Assembly: GCF_000712295.1 (NCBI RefSeq)
Contig: NZ_JMKI01000051.1
Coordinates: forward strand, 32,256-96,255
Direction: 5' to 3'
Length of the DNA stretch: 64,000 bases
Origin: Synergistes jonesii
GTDB lineage: Bacteria > Synergistota > Synergistia > Synergistales > Synergistaceae
Made by a program: the position numbers and the translations under genes. This document shows, one piece after another, positions 63,080 through 64,000 of this stretch (position 1 is the first letter of the stretch; every line of letters begins with the position of its first letter). The notes below the pieces were generated by a model that did no database searches, had not been told where the DNA came from, and was given only the letters and a program-made list of their open reading frames with translations.

Positions 63080-64000
63080 TTAGCTCATAAATCGTTTTTC
63101 AACGAAAGGGTTTTCTGTGGAGAAGAGCATCGCCTGGTAGCGGAGGGTGAATGCCGCTATGTCTCCCAGTCTGTAACTTTCGGCGCTCTCCTGAATGTCT
63201 ATTATCATGTGGTCGCTGCTTGCTCCGAGGATTTTTATTCCAGCGTCGTCGGGGATGAGTTTGTACGCATCGCCGATGTCGAACGCACCTATGGCCAGCA
63301 GCGCGCGGCGGCGGACGCCGCGGTCTTCATAATGGACGTATGAGCCGAAGCAGTTTGTCCCCAGCTTTCCTATCGGGTGAGTGGGTTTTTCGCCTATCTC
63401 GATTATCTCCGCTTTAAGCACGAGGCCTCTGTTTGAAAGGCCTTCTATCGGACACTGCCCGCGTTCGATGAAGTCGCAGGGGACGACGTTGGCCTCGCCT
63501 ATGCGAAGGTTGTTTATCTTTTTAGGCATTCCGCCGCTCATCATGAGCGGTATGGAGGTGGTGCCGCCGCCCGATACAACTTCAAGCTCCCTGCCGATGA
63601 CTTCTTCTATTTTCATTGCATCGGCGGAAAGCAGGGAGAGGTTTTCTGCCGTCGGAATGACGGAGCCGTAGCAGGTGAGGTTTGTACCCGCGCCGTAAAG
63701 GCGCAGGTTTTTGAGTTCCCGCTCAATGTAGACCGCCGTCTCGATAAATTCACGGCTGTCAAAAATCCCTTCCCGCAAGTCGCCGAGATCCCTCATCAGG
63801 ATCACATTGTGGACGACGTCGGCAGTCTCCGCCGCGCGGTCGAGCGCGCGCATGGTTTCAATTTCGGAGTTGAGGCTGATATCGCAGAGCTTTACGACGT
63901 CGGCCGCTTCGGAGAGCATCGGGATGCGCAGCCCAAGCGTCTTTACCGGAAGTCCCGCTTCTTTCACGGCGGCCAGATGCGGCAGCCTTGAGCTCGCGAG
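63080..64000 (-). CDS. Ornithine/alanine racemase-family PLP enzyme (5' end outside window)
   Basis: The last 307 codons of a fold-type III PLP racemase; the open frame continues past the right edge, so the initiator and the PLP-binding Lys are not visible. Blocks such as LRIPMLSEAADVVKLCDISLNSEIETM, GTNLTCYGSVIPTAENLSLL and SGGGTTSIPLMMSGGMPKKINNLRIGEA closely resemble clostridial ornithine racemase (Orr) and its relatives, as I remember them, rather than canonical Alr. Stop lies 34 bases before the homoserine-dehydrogenase-like gene. Confidence 0.85.
   Translation of the reverse strand, partial: LASSRLPHLAAVKEAGLPVKTLGLRIPMLSEAADVVKLCDISLNSEIETMRALDRAAETADVVHNVILMRDLGDLREGIFDSREFIETAVYIERELKNLRLYGAGTNLTCYGSVIPTAENLSLLSADAMKIEEVIGRELEVVSGGGTTSIPLMMSGGMPKKINNLRIGEANVVPCDFIERGQCPIEGLSNRGLVLKAEIIEIGEKPTHPIGKLGTNCFGSYVHYEDRGVRRRALLAIGAFDIGDAYKLIPDDAGIKILGASSDHMIIDIQESAESYRLGDIAAFTLRYQAMLFSTENPFVEKRFMS

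Noticed and set aside
1..64000. tRNA, rRNA, CRISPR arrays and replication origin
   Set aside because: Read through for cloverleaf ends, rRNA-like blocks, regularly spaced repeats and DnaA-box clusters; none was convincing. rpmH-rnpA is present but without dnaA or an evident oriC.

Overview
This window is a mostly GC-rich, densely coding bacterial chromosome segment. Three things fit a Synergistota (Synergistetes) anaerobe related to Cloacibacillus or Synergistes: a diderm-type gene set (long HtrA with two PDZ domains, a YqjD/YqjE-like membrane set) mixed with Firmicute-like synteny (veg-ispE-purR, tmk-holB-ricT, rpmH-rnpA-yidD-yidC-jag); heavy investment in amino-acid catabolism (histidine, ornithine-type and opine-type enzymes, NhaC antiporters); and the absence of sugar-uptake genes. 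The genus is an inference, because no rRNA lies in the window.

Layout. 1-6.4 kb: a histidine utilisation locus with hutU and a cyclodeaminase (fchA) on the minus strand, divergent from hutH-ftcD-hutI. Together these convert histidine to glutamate and pass the formimino carbon to tetrahydrofolate. 6.4-18.6 kb: minus-strand housekeeping genes recN-nadK-tlyA-dxs-ispA-xseB, then rpmB alone on the plus strand, then ftsK-tldD-(DUF4911-like)-mltG. 18.7-20.7 kb: veg, then ispE-purR. 20.8-25.4 kb: an L,D-transpeptidase, lemA, a three-gene YqjD/YqjE/YqjK-like set, an ATC-hydrolase-family protein and htrA. 25.6-28.7 kb: rpmH-rnpA-yidD-yidC-jag-lgt. 28.9-32.7 kb: rpsT, then leuS-holA. 32.8-33.0 kb: a candidate 6S-like RNA with its own promoter and terminator, followed by serA. 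34.9-37.1 kb: an ADP-ribosylglycohydrolase with an unassigned C-terminal domain, and an EamA transporter.

37.1-44.6 kb is an AT-richer accessory segment: a GntR/FCD regulator, a 576-base regulatory gap with a strong promoter and a 13-bp inverted repeat, then octopine/nopaline-type dehydrogenase, NhaC antiporter, Asp/Glu-type racemase, N5-(carboxyethyl)ornithine-synthase-like enzyme and a saccharopine-dehydrogenase-like enzyme. Three unrelated enzyme families that make or break N-carboxyalkyl amino acids (opines) appear to be co-transcribed with a racemase and a cation antiporter. This is the best candidate for an undescribed system. A related theme returns at 60.5-64 kb with a second NhaC antiporter, a homoserine-dehydrogenase-like enzyme and an ornithine/alanine-racemase-family gene cut by the window end.

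44.7-60.2 kb is again housekeeping: the tmk-holB-ricT-ftsY-DUF4416-purB-glpX run, a metallo-beta-lactamase-fold protein, a Crp/Fnr regulator, membrane proteins, a LuxR-type regulator with a degenerate receiver, a TtcA-like thiolase, and trpS-scpA-scpB-rluB. I see no tRNA, rRNA, CRISPR array, prophage or intact insertion sequence. All identifications come from reading protein sequence and motifs; no database search was run.
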